Shown piece by piece: positions 18,732 to 26,555 of a stretch of DNA of 64,000 nt. Each line of letters begins with the position of its first letter. The stretch's first letter is position 1. The position numbers were made by a program, and so were the translations under genes. A model generated the notes under the pieces. The model ran no database searches. It was given only the letters and a program-made list of their open reading frames with translations, and was not told where the DNA came from. Origin of the DNA: Cellulomonas sp. 73-92 (GTDB taxonomy: Bacteria > Actinomycetota > Actinomycetes > Actinomycetales > Cellulomonadaceae); the NCBI RefSeq assembly GCF_001898175.1, contig NZ_MKTH01000020.1:1-64000 (forward strand). Reading direction: 5' to 3'.

Positions 18732-19283
18732 ATGCGCGGGATCAGGTTCGTCGGCAATGCGCTGCTGTGGGTGGTCGCCGCCCTCGGCCTCGTCAGCATG
18801 CTCGTCTGGGGAGCCACGCAGCTCGGCTACATCAAGCCGCTGGTCGTGATCTCCGGCTCGATGCAGCCGGGCATCATGACCGGCGACCTGCTGGTCGACG
18901 CGCCGCACCCGACGGCGGACCTGCAGGTCGGGCAGGTGGCGTCGCTGCCCAGCGACGTGACGCACAACCTGGTGTCTCACCGCGTCGTCGGCATCGAGCC
19001 GGCGGGTGACGGCCACTGGTCGGTGCGCCTCAAGGGCGACGCCAACCGGTCCGAGGACGGCGGCGCCTACCTCGTCGGCGACCACGTGTGGCAGCCCGTC
19101 CTCCGGATCCCGCACGGCGGGTACGTCGTCACCGCGATCACCCGTCGCGCGATCGCCCTCCCGCTGGGGTTCGCGCTCGTCTGCCTGCTCTCGCTGAGCC
19201 TGCTCCCGACCACCCCTCGGGAGCGCTCGCGGGGCCGGCACCGCGACGTGCCGGTCGGCGCGAACGGCCGGACCACGGCATGA
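18732..19283 (+). CDS. sipW: SipW-type signal peptidase I (locus A)
   Basis: A 183-residue ER-type signal peptidase: an N-terminal membrane segment (ALLWVVAALGLVSMLVWG), catalytic serine in ISGSMQPGI (S43), histidine in VSHRVVGI in place of the usual bacterial lysine, aspartate in KGDANRSEDG, and a C-terminal membrane segment (IALPLGFALVCLLSLSLL). Ser-His-Asp chemistry marks the SipW branch, which processes TasA-like proteins. ATG chosen; GTG 3 bases earlier is possible. Its stop overlaps the next gene (ATGA). Confidence 0.85.
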   Translation: MRGIRFVGNALLWVVAALGLVSMLVWGATQLGYIKPLVVISGSMQPGIMTGDLLVDAPHPTADLQVGQVASLPSDVTHNLVSHRVVGIEPAGDGHWSVRLKGDANRSEDGGAYLVGDHVWQPVLRIPHGGYVVTAITRRAIALPLGFALVCLLSLSLLPTTPRERSRGRHRDVPVGANGRTTA

Positions 19284-19885
19284 CGCGGCGGGCCGCGGCC
19301 GGCGCTGCCACGAGCTTCCTCGTGGCAGCGCTGCTCGCGCTCGCCTGCGTCGTGCTGACCGCGGCCACCGCCCGGGCGGCCTCGCTGCCGGTGCAGGTGT
19401 CGTTCGACAACCTGCTGCCCGGCGACGTGCGCAGCACCTCGTGGCCCGTCACCGTCCCGACCCCCGCCCGGATCGCGACGGCGACGGTTCACCAAGGCGG
19501 CTCGGGCGGGGTGCAGTGGACCGCCCGGCTGTGCCCGGCGGGCGGCGGTGGCTGCGTCGACCTGATGTCCGCGACGGTCGGCACGCCCCTCGCGCAGGGC
19601 ACGTACAGCCTGCAGGTCGGCGTCAGCGCCGGTGACCTGCAGCCGGGCCAGACCCGGACGCTCGACGCGCGCTACACGCTCGTCGAGGTCGCCGACGGCT
19701 GGCTGGCGGACACCGGCGGCCCGCTCGGCGGCGGCGGCGGTCAGCTCGCCATGACCGGCCTCCCGGCCGTGGCGCTCGGCATCACCGCGGTGGGCGCGGC
19801 GGGGCTCGGTGGGGTGCTCGTCGTCCTGGCCCGGCGCCGGCGGGCGGCGGCGGACGCGGACATGGACCGGGAGGACCGGCGGTGA
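19280..19885 (+). CDS. Cell-wall-anchored protein with LAXTG sortase motif
   Basis: A 201-residue exported protein: Sec signal peptide ending in ARA-AS near residue 33, a beta-rich domain with two cysteines (LCPAGGGGCVD) and a C-terminal sorting signal of LAMTG (156-160), hydrophobic segment (PAVALGITAVGAAGLGGVLVV) and RRRR tail. LAXTG is the class E sortase motif of Actinobacteria. A second LADTG occurs at 142-146. It lacks the SipW-type motif of its neighbours, so it is probably processed by ordinary signal peptidase and could anchor the SipW-exported proteins to the wall. No sortase gene is in this window. Confidence 0.7.
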   Translation: MTRRAAAGAATSFLVAALLALACVVLTAATARAASLPVQVSFDNLLPGDVRSTSWPVTVPTPARIATATVHQGGSGGVQWTARLCPAGGGGCVDLMSATVGTPLAQGTYSLQVGVSAGDLQPGQTRTLDARYTLVEVADGWLADTGGPLGGGGGQLAMTGLPAVALGITAVGAAGLGGVLVVLARRRRAAADADMDREDRR

Positions 19886-19925
19886 CGGGCGTGAAGGAGC
19901 AGATCGCGACGATGAGGGAGACGAC

Positions 19926-20495
19926 ATGGTGAGCAACCGTCCCGCCCGGCACGTCCGCCGCCCCGACGTCCGTCGGCGCCGGCCCGTGGTGCGGCTCGTC
20001 CTGGCCGGAGGGGTCCTGGTGGGCCTCGGGGCCGGGCTGACGAGCGGCGCGTGGACCGACTCCGCCTTCTTCCAGTCCGCTGCGAGCTCGGCCAGCGTCG
20101 ACCTGCAGGCGTGCGTCACGGCCACGCCGACGAACCCGTCCCCCACGTGGACCTGCACGCCCGCCGACACGAGCGGCAACGCCGCGGCGATCCTGCCGTC
20201 GACGACCTTCTCGGGCATGACGCCTGGGCACGTCTACACGACGAAGATCCGCGTGCTGAACAACGGGACCGCGGCCCTGACGGTCACGGTGGGCTACACC
20301 GCCCTGGCCGAGCCCCTGACCGGCACCGCTCCCAACGCGACGGTGGCGCTCGACACGACGTCGTTCGCCCTGGCGGCGGGCGCCGCGCAGGTGGTCAACC
20401 TCACCATCACCACACCCACCACGTGGGACCAGTCGCACGCGAACCAGAGCAGCGCCGCGGCGCTCCAGGTGCTGGCGACCGGGACCGCCAGCTGA
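19926..20495 (+). CDS. SipW-type secreted protein (locus A, third substrate-like gene)
   Basis: A 189-residue protein with a basic start (RRPDVRRRRP), hydrophobic segment (RLVLAGGVLVGLGAGL) and motif SGAWTDSAFFQSAASS. The mature region is Thr/Ala/Asn-rich with alternating strands (LNNGTAALTVTVGYTAL, then ALAAGAAQVVNLTITTPT), close in layout to the first gene of the locus. Two cysteines (ACV and TCTP) could form a disulfide. GAGGGAGA precedes the ATG. Likely a second fibre subunit. Confidence 0.6.
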   Translation: MVSNRPARHVRRPDVRRRRPVVRLVLAGGVLVGLGAGLTSGAWTDSAFFQSAASSASVDLQACVTATPTNPSPTWTCTPADTSGNAAAILPSTTFSGMTPGHVYTTKIRVLNNGTAALTVTVGYTALAEPLTGTAPNATVALDTTSFALAAGAAQVVNLTITTPTTWDQSHANQSSAAALQVLATGTAS

Positions 20496-20533
20496 CGACG
20501 ACCGCGCACGGCACGACGAGGGAAGGAGCGCCG

Positions 20534-21145
20534 GTGGACGGAGCGTCCGGGCCGCGAGGTCGGCGGTCCTCGCTGCGCGCGCTGCTGCGCTCGCGCGCCG
20601 TCGTCGTCCTCGGCGCCACTCTCGCCCTCGTGGCGGTCCGCGCCGCGACGGGACCCACCTCCGCTGCCTGGACCGATCCGGCCTACTTCACGGCTGCGGC
20701 GTCGTCGGGATCCTGGGTGGCGGCCTCGCCGTTCGGCACCTGCACGGTCGTCACCATGGCCGGGGTCCCGGTCGCCGGGCGCACGTGCACCGTGACGGGT
20801 CTCGTCTACGTCGACTTCGGCGATGGCAAGCCGGTCGGGCAGCGCACCGGACACATGAACCTGACGCTCGCCACCGACGCGCGCTCCGACGGTTCCGAGC
20901 AGATCCGCCTCGACCTTCTGCTGGCTGCCACCACCGGGCTGCCGACCAACTGGATCTGGACGAACGCCGCCGTCACCGGCGGGAACCTCACGGCCTACCC
21001 GGGGTACACCTGTGCGACGCTCACCCAGCCGGGGGCGCCCCTGACGGCCTACGCACCGGGTTGGGTCTCCACCACCGGGACTGCCCAGTTCCAGATCACG
21101 GAGCAGCGCTCGTCCGGGAAGAAGTCCAACTACATCTGCACCTAG
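20534..21145 (+). CDS. SipW-type secreted protein (locus A, fourth)
   Basis: A 203-residue protein with basic start, hydrophobic segment (AVVVLGATLALVAVRA) and the motif TSAAWTDPAYFTAAASS. The mature region has four cysteines and an aromatic/Gly-rich character (YVDFGDGKPVGQRTGH, TNWIWTNAAVTGGN). GTG start with GGAAGGAG 6 bases upstream. It differs from its neighbours after the motif and may be a minor or tip component; that is inference. Confidence 0.55.
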   Translation: MDGASGPRGRRSSLRALLRSRAVVVLGATLALVAVRAATGPTSAAWTDPAYFTAAASSGSWVAASPFGTCTVVTMAGVPVAGRTCTVTGLVYVDFGDGKPVGQRTGHMNLTLATDARSDGSEQIRLDLLLAATTGLPTNWIWTNAAVTGGNLTAYPGYTCATLTQPGAPLTAYAPGWVSTTGTAQFQITEQRSSGKKSNYICT

Positions 21146-21266
21146 GCGCGCCGGCGTGACCCGTGCTCCGCCCGCGGCTGGGACCAGCCTGTGAGTTGCG
21201 TCACCGCAGGTCGCAAAGGCTCCGGGCGGGAACATCCCAGGAGTACCACACGTTCTGACGGTCAAG

Positions 21267-21677
21267 ATGAAGCGATACGAAGACCTCGAGCACGACGACG
21301 GAACAGTCGTCCGGTACCGGCGTCACGACAACGGTGACGGCCTGGTGGCGGCGGGCGCCCACGTGGCGGCCACCGCGTACATCGCGTCCTCCGCGTGGGT
21401 CGACCCGGGCGCCGGGGTGGGCGCGAACGTCCGCATCGGCGACCACTGCTGGGTGGAGCCGGGCGCCAAGCTGCAGCCCGGCGCACAGCTGGGCACGCAC
21501 GTGCACGTCGGCCGCGACGCGGTCGTCGGCACCGGCGCGCGCCTCGGCAGTCGCGTCACCGTCGGCAGCGGCGCGGTGGTCGATCCCCGCGCGGTCATCG
21601 AGGCGGAGACCTCGATCCCCTCACGCACCGTGGTGCGCCGCTCCAGCCGGGCGTCCGCCTGGACGCCGGCGGCCTGA
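21267..21677 (+). CDS. Stand-alone hexapeptide-repeat (left-handed beta-helix) protein
   Basis: A 136-residue protein built almost entirely from hexapeptide repeats of the [LIV]-G-x4 type (VDPGAGVGANVRIGDHCWV, then VGRDAVVGTGARLG and VTVGSGAVVDPRAVI). Such coils occur in acyltransferases and gamma-carbonic anhydrases, but here there is no extra catalytic domain and no clear zinc triad. Function unresolved. It follows locus A after 121 bases with no obvious link. Confidence 0.65.
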   Translation: MKRYEDLEHDDGTVVRYRRHDNGDGLVAAGAHVAATAYIASSAWVDPGAGVGANVRIGDHCWVEPGAKLQPGAQLGTHVHVGRDAVVGTGARLGSRVTVGSGAVVDPRAVIEAETSIPSRTVVRRSSRASAWTPAA

Positions 21678-21743
21678 CCCGCGCGAGCCGCCCGCCCGAC
21701 GAGCCCGCGCTGGCAACGCGCTTGCCCGCGCCCACAGAGTTCC

Positions 21744-21780
21744 GTGAACCCTGGATCGTGCTCAACGGTCCAGGGTTCAC
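21744..21780. terminator. Bidirectional hairpin between convergent genes
   Basis: A perfect 12-base inverted repeat, GTGAACCCTGGA paired with its complement, around a 13-base loop. It lies between the hexapeptide gene and the FMN reductase gene, which converge. No T-run. Confidence 0.65.
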
Positions 21781-21807
21781 TGACGTTCGGCTCCGGCCAC
21801 GGCCGGG

Positions 21808-22422
21808 TCAGCCGCCCAGCAGCTCGCCGAAGCTCGGCACGTCGTCGAAGAGGCCGGCACGCCGGGTCGGCGCCTTCGCCGCGATCCGGTCCGCCAGCTC
21901 GGTGGCCGCGCGGCGGATCCGGTCGGGCAGCGACTTGACGTCGTCGACGTCCTCGGCCCAGTCGTCGGTCGCCGCGAACACGCTGGTCGGGACCACGTCC
22001 GCGTGCAGGTACGTGAACACCGGCCGGACGCCGTACTCCAGCACGAGCGAGTGGCGCGAGGTGCCGCCGGTCGCACCGAGCAGCACCGGCGTGCCGGCCA
22101 GAGCGGTCGTGTCGAGCACGTCGAGGAACGCCTTGAAGATCCCCGCCGCGCCGGCCGTGAACACGGGCGTGACGGCGATGACGCCGTCCGCCGCCGCGAG
22201 GGCGGCCTGCGCCTCGGCCAGCGGGGCCGCCGCGTAGCCGGTGAGGGTCATGTTGACCACCTCGTGCGCCAGCTCCCGGACCTCGACGACGCGCACGTCG
22301 GCCTGCCGGCCGCGCGCCGCGAGCTCGTCGTGCACCGCCTGGGCCAGCCGGTCCGCCAGGAGCCGGGTCGACGAGGGCTGCGAGACCCCGGACGACACGA
22401 CGACGATCGACGCCTTGCTCAC
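21808..22422 (-). CDS. LLM-partnered NADPH-dependent FMN reductase (CE1759-like)
   Basis: A 204-residue flavodoxin-fold reductase: VVVSSGVSQPSSTRLLADRL is the phosphate-binding start, and VTPVFTAGAAGIFKAFLD the middle signature. It would supply reduced FMN to the luciferase-like monooxygenase encoded just upstream on the same strand; this pairing is the known CE1758/CE1759-type duo. GTG start with GGAAGGAA upstream. The stop is followed by a bidirectional hairpin. Confidence 0.8.
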   Translation of the reverse strand: MSKASIVVVSSGVSQPSSTRLLADRLAQAVHDELAARGRQADVRVVEVRELAHEVVNMTLTGYAAAPLAEAQAALAAADGVIAVTPVFTAGAAGIFKAFLDVLDTTALAGTPVLLGATGGTSRHSLVLEYGVRPVFTYLHADVVPTSVFAATDDWAEDVDDVKSLPDRIRRAATELADRIAAKAPTRRAGLFDDVPSFGELLGG

Positions 22423-22568
22423 GTGAACGTTCCTTCCACCTGCCGCTGTCCTTGTGCGATGAACGCGCCCCCGGCCGCCCCCATTCCGCAGCGTCGAGGG
22501 TCGTGGCCGCCACGGCCATCCAGCCCTCGGACGTCGGGAACGGGCGGCCGGCGGTCGCCGGCGCGCGA

Positions 22569-23750
22569 TCAGCCGCGTGCCGTGACGGCGTCGGCCGCCT
22601 CGACGTCGTCCTCCGCCGTCCTGCCGGTCCAGTGGTCGGCGGCGGCGACGGCCTGCTCGTGCACCTGCCCGGCGGCGCGCGCCGCGGCGACCATCTCGGC
22701 GTGCGTCGGCGGGTTCGCGGGGACGTCGGCCGGACGACGAAGCTCGGCCTCACGGCGCAGCACCGGGACCACCTCGGTCGCGAGGATGTCGATCTGCTCG
22801 AGGACCGTCTTCAGCGGCAGGCCGGCGTGGTCCATGAGGAACAGCTGGCGCTGGTAGTGCCCCACCTGCTCCCAGAAGGCGCCGTAGCGGTCGATCACCT
22901 GCTGCGGCGACCCGACGGTCAGCGGCGTCTCGCGCGTGAAGTCCTCCATCGACGGGCCGTGGCCGTACACCGGCGCCTCGTTGAAGTAGGGCAGGAACTC
23001 GTTCCACGCGTCCTGCGACCGCGGCCGCATGAACACCTGGCCGCCGAGCCCGACGATCGCCTGGTCGGCGCGGCCGTGCCCGTGGTGCTCGTACCGCTCG
23101 CGGTAGAAGTTCACCATCGCGGCGGTGTGCTCCATCGGCCAGAAGATCGCGTTGTGGAGGAACCCGTCGCCGTAGAACGCGGCCTGCTCGGCGATCTCGG
23201 GGGAGCGGATCGAGCCGTGCCAGACGAAGGGCGGCACACCGTCGAGCGGGCGCGGCGTCGAGGTGAAGCCCTGCAGCGGGGTGCGGAACTTGCCGCTCCA
23301 GTCGACGACGTCCTCGGTCCAGAGGCGTCGTAGCAGCGCGTAGTTCTCGACCGCCAGCGCGATCCCCTGCCGGATGTCCTTGCCGAACCACGGGTAGACC
23401 GGCCCGGTGTTGCCGCGTCCCATCATGAGGTCCATCCGGCCGTCGCTGATCACCTGGAGCATCGCGTACTCCTCGGCCAGGCGCACCGGGTCGTTGGTGG
23501 TGATGAGAGTCGTGGCCGTCGACAGCGTGATGTGCCGGGTGCGCCCGGCGAGGTAGCCGAGCATCGTCGTCGGCGACGACGGCACGAAGGGCGGGTTGTG
23601 GTGCTCGCCGGTGGCGAAGACGTCCAGCCCCGCGGCGTCCGCGTGCTCGGCGATCGTCAGGATGTTGCGCACCCGCTCGGTGTCGTCCGGGGTGCGGCCG
23701 GTCGTCGGGTCGGTGGTGACGTCTCCGACGGAGAAGATGCCGAACTGCAT
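22569..23750 (-). CDS. Luciferase-like FMN-dependent monooxygenase (CE1758-like)
   Basis: A 393-residue TIM-barrel LLM-class flavoprotein: MQFGIFSVGD start, FATGEHHNPPFVPSSPT (substrate/flavin region), TLITTNDPVRLAEEYAML and GRMDLMMGRGN. These are CE1758-family signatures. It needs reduced FMN from the reductase downstream. Substrate unknown. The C-terminus is extended and Ala-rich. GAGG lies upstream of the ATG, and a small palindrome (23767-23778) sits just beyond. Confidence 0.82.
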   Translation of the reverse strand: MQFGIFSVGDVTTDPTTGRTPDDTERVRNILTIAEHADAAGLDVFATGEHHNPPFVPSSPTTMLGYLAGRTRHITLSTATTLITTNDPVRLAEEYAMLQVISDGRMDLMMGRGNTGPVYPWFGKDIRQGIALAVENYALLRRLWTEDVVDWSGKFRTPLQGFTSTPRPLDGVPPFVWHGSIRSPEIAEQAAFYGDGFLHNAIFWPMEHTAAMVNFYRERYEHHGHGRADQAIVGLGGQVFMRPRSQDAWNEFLPYFNEAPVYGHGPSMEDFTRETPLTVGSPQQVIDRYGAFWEQVGHYQRQLFLMDHAGLPLKTVLEQIDILATEVVPVLRREAELRRPADVPANPPTHAEMVAAARAAGQVHEQAVAAADHWTGRTAEDDVEAADAVTARG

Positions 23751-23766
23751 GGTCGCCTCACGATCT

Positions 23767-23778
23767 ATGCGTTTGCAT
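23767..23778. promoter_or_regulatory. Palindrome upstream of the flavin genes
   Basis: ATGC-GTTT-GCAT is a perfect 4-base inverted repeat 17 bases upstream of the monooxygenase start, in the divergent region with the FAD oxidoreductase. Possible operator; short, so chance occurrence is not excluded. Confidence 0.25.
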
Positions 23779-23920
23779 GAACATCCGCCTCAACCGGGCG
23801 CCCCCGGAGGGTATTCCACCGGTTGGGACCTTTGGCCCACGAAGCGTGTATCTGACGCCGCGTCATCGGCTCCTTCGTTCCCGGTGCGCCGAGATCCGGC
23901 GCAGGAAGGAGTGCCCGACG

Positions 23921-25339
23921 ATGTCCCTCGCCACCGGCGCGACCACACCCGCCGTCGCCCCCGCCGCCGGCTCCCTGGAGGCCGCCCTGGCGGCGGCCGT
24001 CCCCCGCGTCCACCTGCCGGGCTCGCCGGCGTACGACGAGCTGACCGCGACCATGAACGCGCTGGTGCGGCCCACGCCCGCGGCCGTGGTCGAGGCCACC
24101 TCGGCCGACGACGTCGCGCGGACCGTGCGCATCGCCGGCGCCTTCGGCGTCCCGGTCGGCGTCATGAGCACCGGGCACGGCACGGAGGACACCATGGCCG
24201 GCGCCGTGGTGGTGGCCACGCGGGCGCTCGACGACCTCGTGGTGCGCCCGGCGGAGCGCACCGCACGCATCGGGGCCGGCGTGCGCTGGCGCGACGTGCT
24301 GGCCGCAGCGGCCCCCCACGGGTTGGCCGGGCTGTGCGGCTCGTCGCCGTCCGTCGGCGTCGTCGGCTTCCTCACCGGCGGCGGCGTCGGGCCGCTCGCG
24401 CGCTCGCACGGGCTGTCGGCCGACCACGTCGTCTCCTTCGAGGTCGTGACCGGCGACGGGCAGATCCGTCACGCCTCGGCCGACTCCGAGCCGGACCTCT
24501 ACTGGGGCCTGCGCGGCGGCAAGGGGACGCTCGGCATCGTCACGTCGGTCGAGCTCGAGCTCGTCGAGCTCCGTGAGGTCTACGCGGGCTCGCTGTGGTT
24601 CGACGAGGCCGACGTCCCGGCCATGCTGCGCACGTGGGCCGTCTGGTCGACGCTGCTGCCCGACGAGGGCACCACCTCGGCGGCGATCCTGCGCCTGCCC
24701 CCGATGCCGGACGTCCCGCCCTTCCTCACGGGCAAGACCGTGCTCCAGGTGCGGTTCGTGTGGACCGGCGACCCGGCCGTCGGGGAGGAGATGATCCGGG
24801 CGATGCGCGGCGTGGTGACGCCCCTGGCGGACACCGTCGCCCTCATGCCCTACGAGCGCATCGGCGAGGTGCACGCGGACCCCGACGCGGCGATGCCGAT
24901 GCGCACGGAGCACGTGCTCCTCGACGACCTGGACCCGGCCGGCGTCGAGCGGCTGCTCGACCTCGCGGGTCCGGGCTCGGCGACGGTGCAGCTGATGGTC
25001 GAGGTCCGCCGCACGGGCGGGGCGCTCGAGCGCCCGCTGCGTGGCGAGACCGCGTTCGCGGCACGTGACGCCCGGTGGTTCGTCTTCATGATCGGGCTGG
25101 TGCTGCCGGGGACCGACGAGCTGGTCGCGGCGGACGCCCGCCGGATCGTCGACGGCCTGGCGCCGATCGCACGTCCCGGCGGGATGCCCAACTTCGTACC
25201 CCGGTACGGGGCGGAGTGGGCGCGCCAGGCCTTCCCGGCGCGGACCGCCGAGCGGCTCGCGGCCCTGTCCCGGCGCTACGACCCCGCGGGGGTGCTGCTC
25301 GGCGGGCGGCTGGTGCGGGAGCTGTCACCGCTGCCGTGA
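23921..25339 (+). CDS. FAD-linked oxidoreductase (PCMH/BBE type)
   Basis: A 472-residue protein with a PCMH FAD-binding domain: RIGAGVRWRDVLAAAAPHGLAG, then GSSPSVGVVGFLTGGGVGPLARSHG, DHVVSFEVVTGDG and DLYWGLRGGKGTLGIVTSVE. A C-terminal berberine-bridge-like segment (YDPAGVLLGG) closes it. GGAAGGAG lies 10 bases before the ATG. No SxGH-type double covalent flavin motif is clear, though MSTGHGTE contains a histidine where a covalent FAD histidine is usual. Diverges from the LLM gene. Confidence 0.8.
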   Translation: MSLATGATTPAVAPAAGSLEAALAAAVPRVHLPGSPAYDELTATMNALVRPTPAAVVEATSADDVARTVRIAGAFGVPVGVMSTGHGTEDTMAGAVVVATRALDDLVVRPAERTARIGAGVRWRDVLAAAAPHGLAGLCGSSPSVGVVGFLTGGGVGPLARSHGLSADHVVSFEVVTGDGQIRHASADSEPDLYWGLRGGKGTLGIVTSVELELVELREVYAGSLWFDEADVPAMLRTWAVWSTLLPDEGTTSAAILRLPPMPDVPPFLTGKTVLQVRFVWTGDPAVGEEMIRAMRGVVTPLADTVALMPYERIGEVHADPDAAMPMRTEHVLLDDLDPAGVERLLDLAGPGSATVQLMVEVRRTGGALERPLRGETAFAARDARWFVFMIGLVLPGTDELVAADARRIVDGLAPIARPGGMPNFVPRYGAEWARQAFPARTAERLAALSRRYDPAGVLLGGRLVRELSPLP

Positions 25340-25349
25340 GGCGGCGCGG

Positions 25350-25841
25350 TCAGTGGCGGGTGGGCCCGGGCGTCCTCGGGTGCCAGCGGCTCGTCGCCGG
25401 CGGCATCGGCGCCTGCAGCGGCGTCGCCGTCGCCGAGGGCTGGGGCGTCGGGCCGTCGGTCGGAGCGTCGGACGGCGTCGGGGTGGCGGGTCCGGCCGGT
25501 GCGGCGACGAGGGCCGGCGCGGCGGCGGTCACGGTCGGGTCGGCCGTCGGGGTCGCCGTCGCGGTCGGGTCGACCGTCGGCGTCGCGGTCGCGGTCGGGT
25601 CGCTCGTGGGGCTGGTCGTCGGCACCGGTGTCGTGGGCGCCGAGCTCGGCAGCACGGTGAAGCCGACGGTCGCGCTGTCGGTGTAGATCGCCCCCGTGCG
25701 GCCGACGGCCGAGGGCGCGACGAGCGCGGCCGCGCCGAGCACGCCGACGAGCGCGAGGCGCAGCCAGGCCCCGGCGCCCGCCGGCCGCGGCCCGGCGCCC
25801 GTGGGCCGCGGATCGGGTCGGTCAGTCGAGGAGGAGCGCAT
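25350..25841 (-). CDS. Pro/Thr-rich secreted protein with SipW-type signal (locus B)
   Basis: A 163-residue protein. It has a hydrophobic segment (WLRLALVGVLGAAALVAPSAV) followed by the motif TGAIYTDSATVGF, as in the other SipW substrates, but the mature part is a low-complexity Pro/Thr/Ala/Asp tail with repeats such as DPTATATPT. It starts inside the end of the sipW gene (20-base overlap) with GGAG upstream. Possibly a wall-spanning stalk or linker; no fold recognised. Confidence 0.55.
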   Translation of the reverse strand: MRSSSTDRPDPRPTGAGPRPAGAGAWLRLALVGVLGAAALVAPSAVGRTGAIYTDSATVGFTVLPSSAPTTPVPTTSPTSDPTATATPTVDPTATATPTADPTVTAAAPALVAAPAGPATPTPSDAPTDGPTPQPSATATPLQAPMPPATSRWHPRTPGPTRH

Positions 25842-26544
25842 CGAAGCTCCGTCCCTCGGCCGGCTGCCGCACGGGTGCCGGGCGGCGCCGGTCACGCACC
25901 AGCGCCGCGAGCTCGAGGGCCCCGAGCGCGAGGAGCGGCGGCACGAGCATCGTCGCCCGGCCGCGTGGCGACCCGGTCCACGCCAGGACCGTGCCCCAGT
26001 GGTGGTGCCAGCCGATGACGACGCCGCGCACCCGGCTGACGGGGGTGGCGTTCGGGTCGGGCGTCGAGTTCGCGTCGCCGCGCGTGACGATGTAGGGCTG
26101 CAGGATCGGGTTCCCCGAGCCGTCGAGCACGGGCACCATGCGGCCGCTCGCGGTGTCCTCCTGCAGCGCCGGCAGCTGGCGGAGCTCGACGATCCGGTGC
26201 GTGACGAGGCTGTCGCTGCCGACCGGGCGGAACGTCACCACCTGGTCGACCTTGAGCTCGGAGGCGTCGGCGATGGTGCGGAGCACCACCACGTCGCCGG
26301 CGACGAAGCGCGGCGCCATCGAGCCGGAGGTCACCACGAGCAGCCGCTGACCGTGCACCTGGTACCAGAGCGGCACGGCGAGCGACGTCGCGTACGCCAG
26401 CCCGCCCACGGCGACGACCGTCCAGAGCAGGGCGCCGACCGCGATCCGCCACCAGGGGCGCCGGGGCCGCGCGGGCGTGCTGCGCACGGGCGGTCGCGGC
26501 GCGCGCCGGTCGACGAGCCGTGCGATGTCCTCGGCGGTCACCAT
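25822..26544 (-). CDS. sipW: SipW-type signal peptidase I (locus B)
   Basis: A 240-residue ER-type signal peptidase: N-terminal membrane segment (WWRIAVGALLWTVVAVGGLA), catalytic serine S75 in VTSGSMAPRF, histidine H116 in VTHRIVEL instead of lysine, and aspartate in TRGDANSTPD. A late hydrophobic segment (MLVPPLLALGALELAALV) follows. It is longer and more divergent than the locus A peptidase, so this is not a recent duplicate. Between a TasA-like gene and a Pro/Thr-rich substrate gene. Confidence 0.85.
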   Translation of the reverse strand: MVTAEDIARLVDRRAPRPPVRSTPARPRRPWWRIAVGALLWTVVAVGGLAYATSLAVPLWYQVHGQRLLVVTSGSMAPRFVAGDVVVLRTIADASELKVDQVVTFRPVGSDSLVTHRIVELRQLPALQEDTASGRMVPVLDGSGNPILQPYIVTRGDANSTPDPNATPVSRVRGVVIGWHHHWGTVLAWTGSPRGRATMLVPPLLALGALELAALVRDRRRPAPVRQPAEGRSFDALLLD

Positions 26545-26555
26545 GGCGGGCTACC

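Noticed and set aside
25530..25630. Pro/Thr repeats as a CRISPR or mobile-element repeat
   Set aside because: They are in-frame, imperfect and encode the protein tail.
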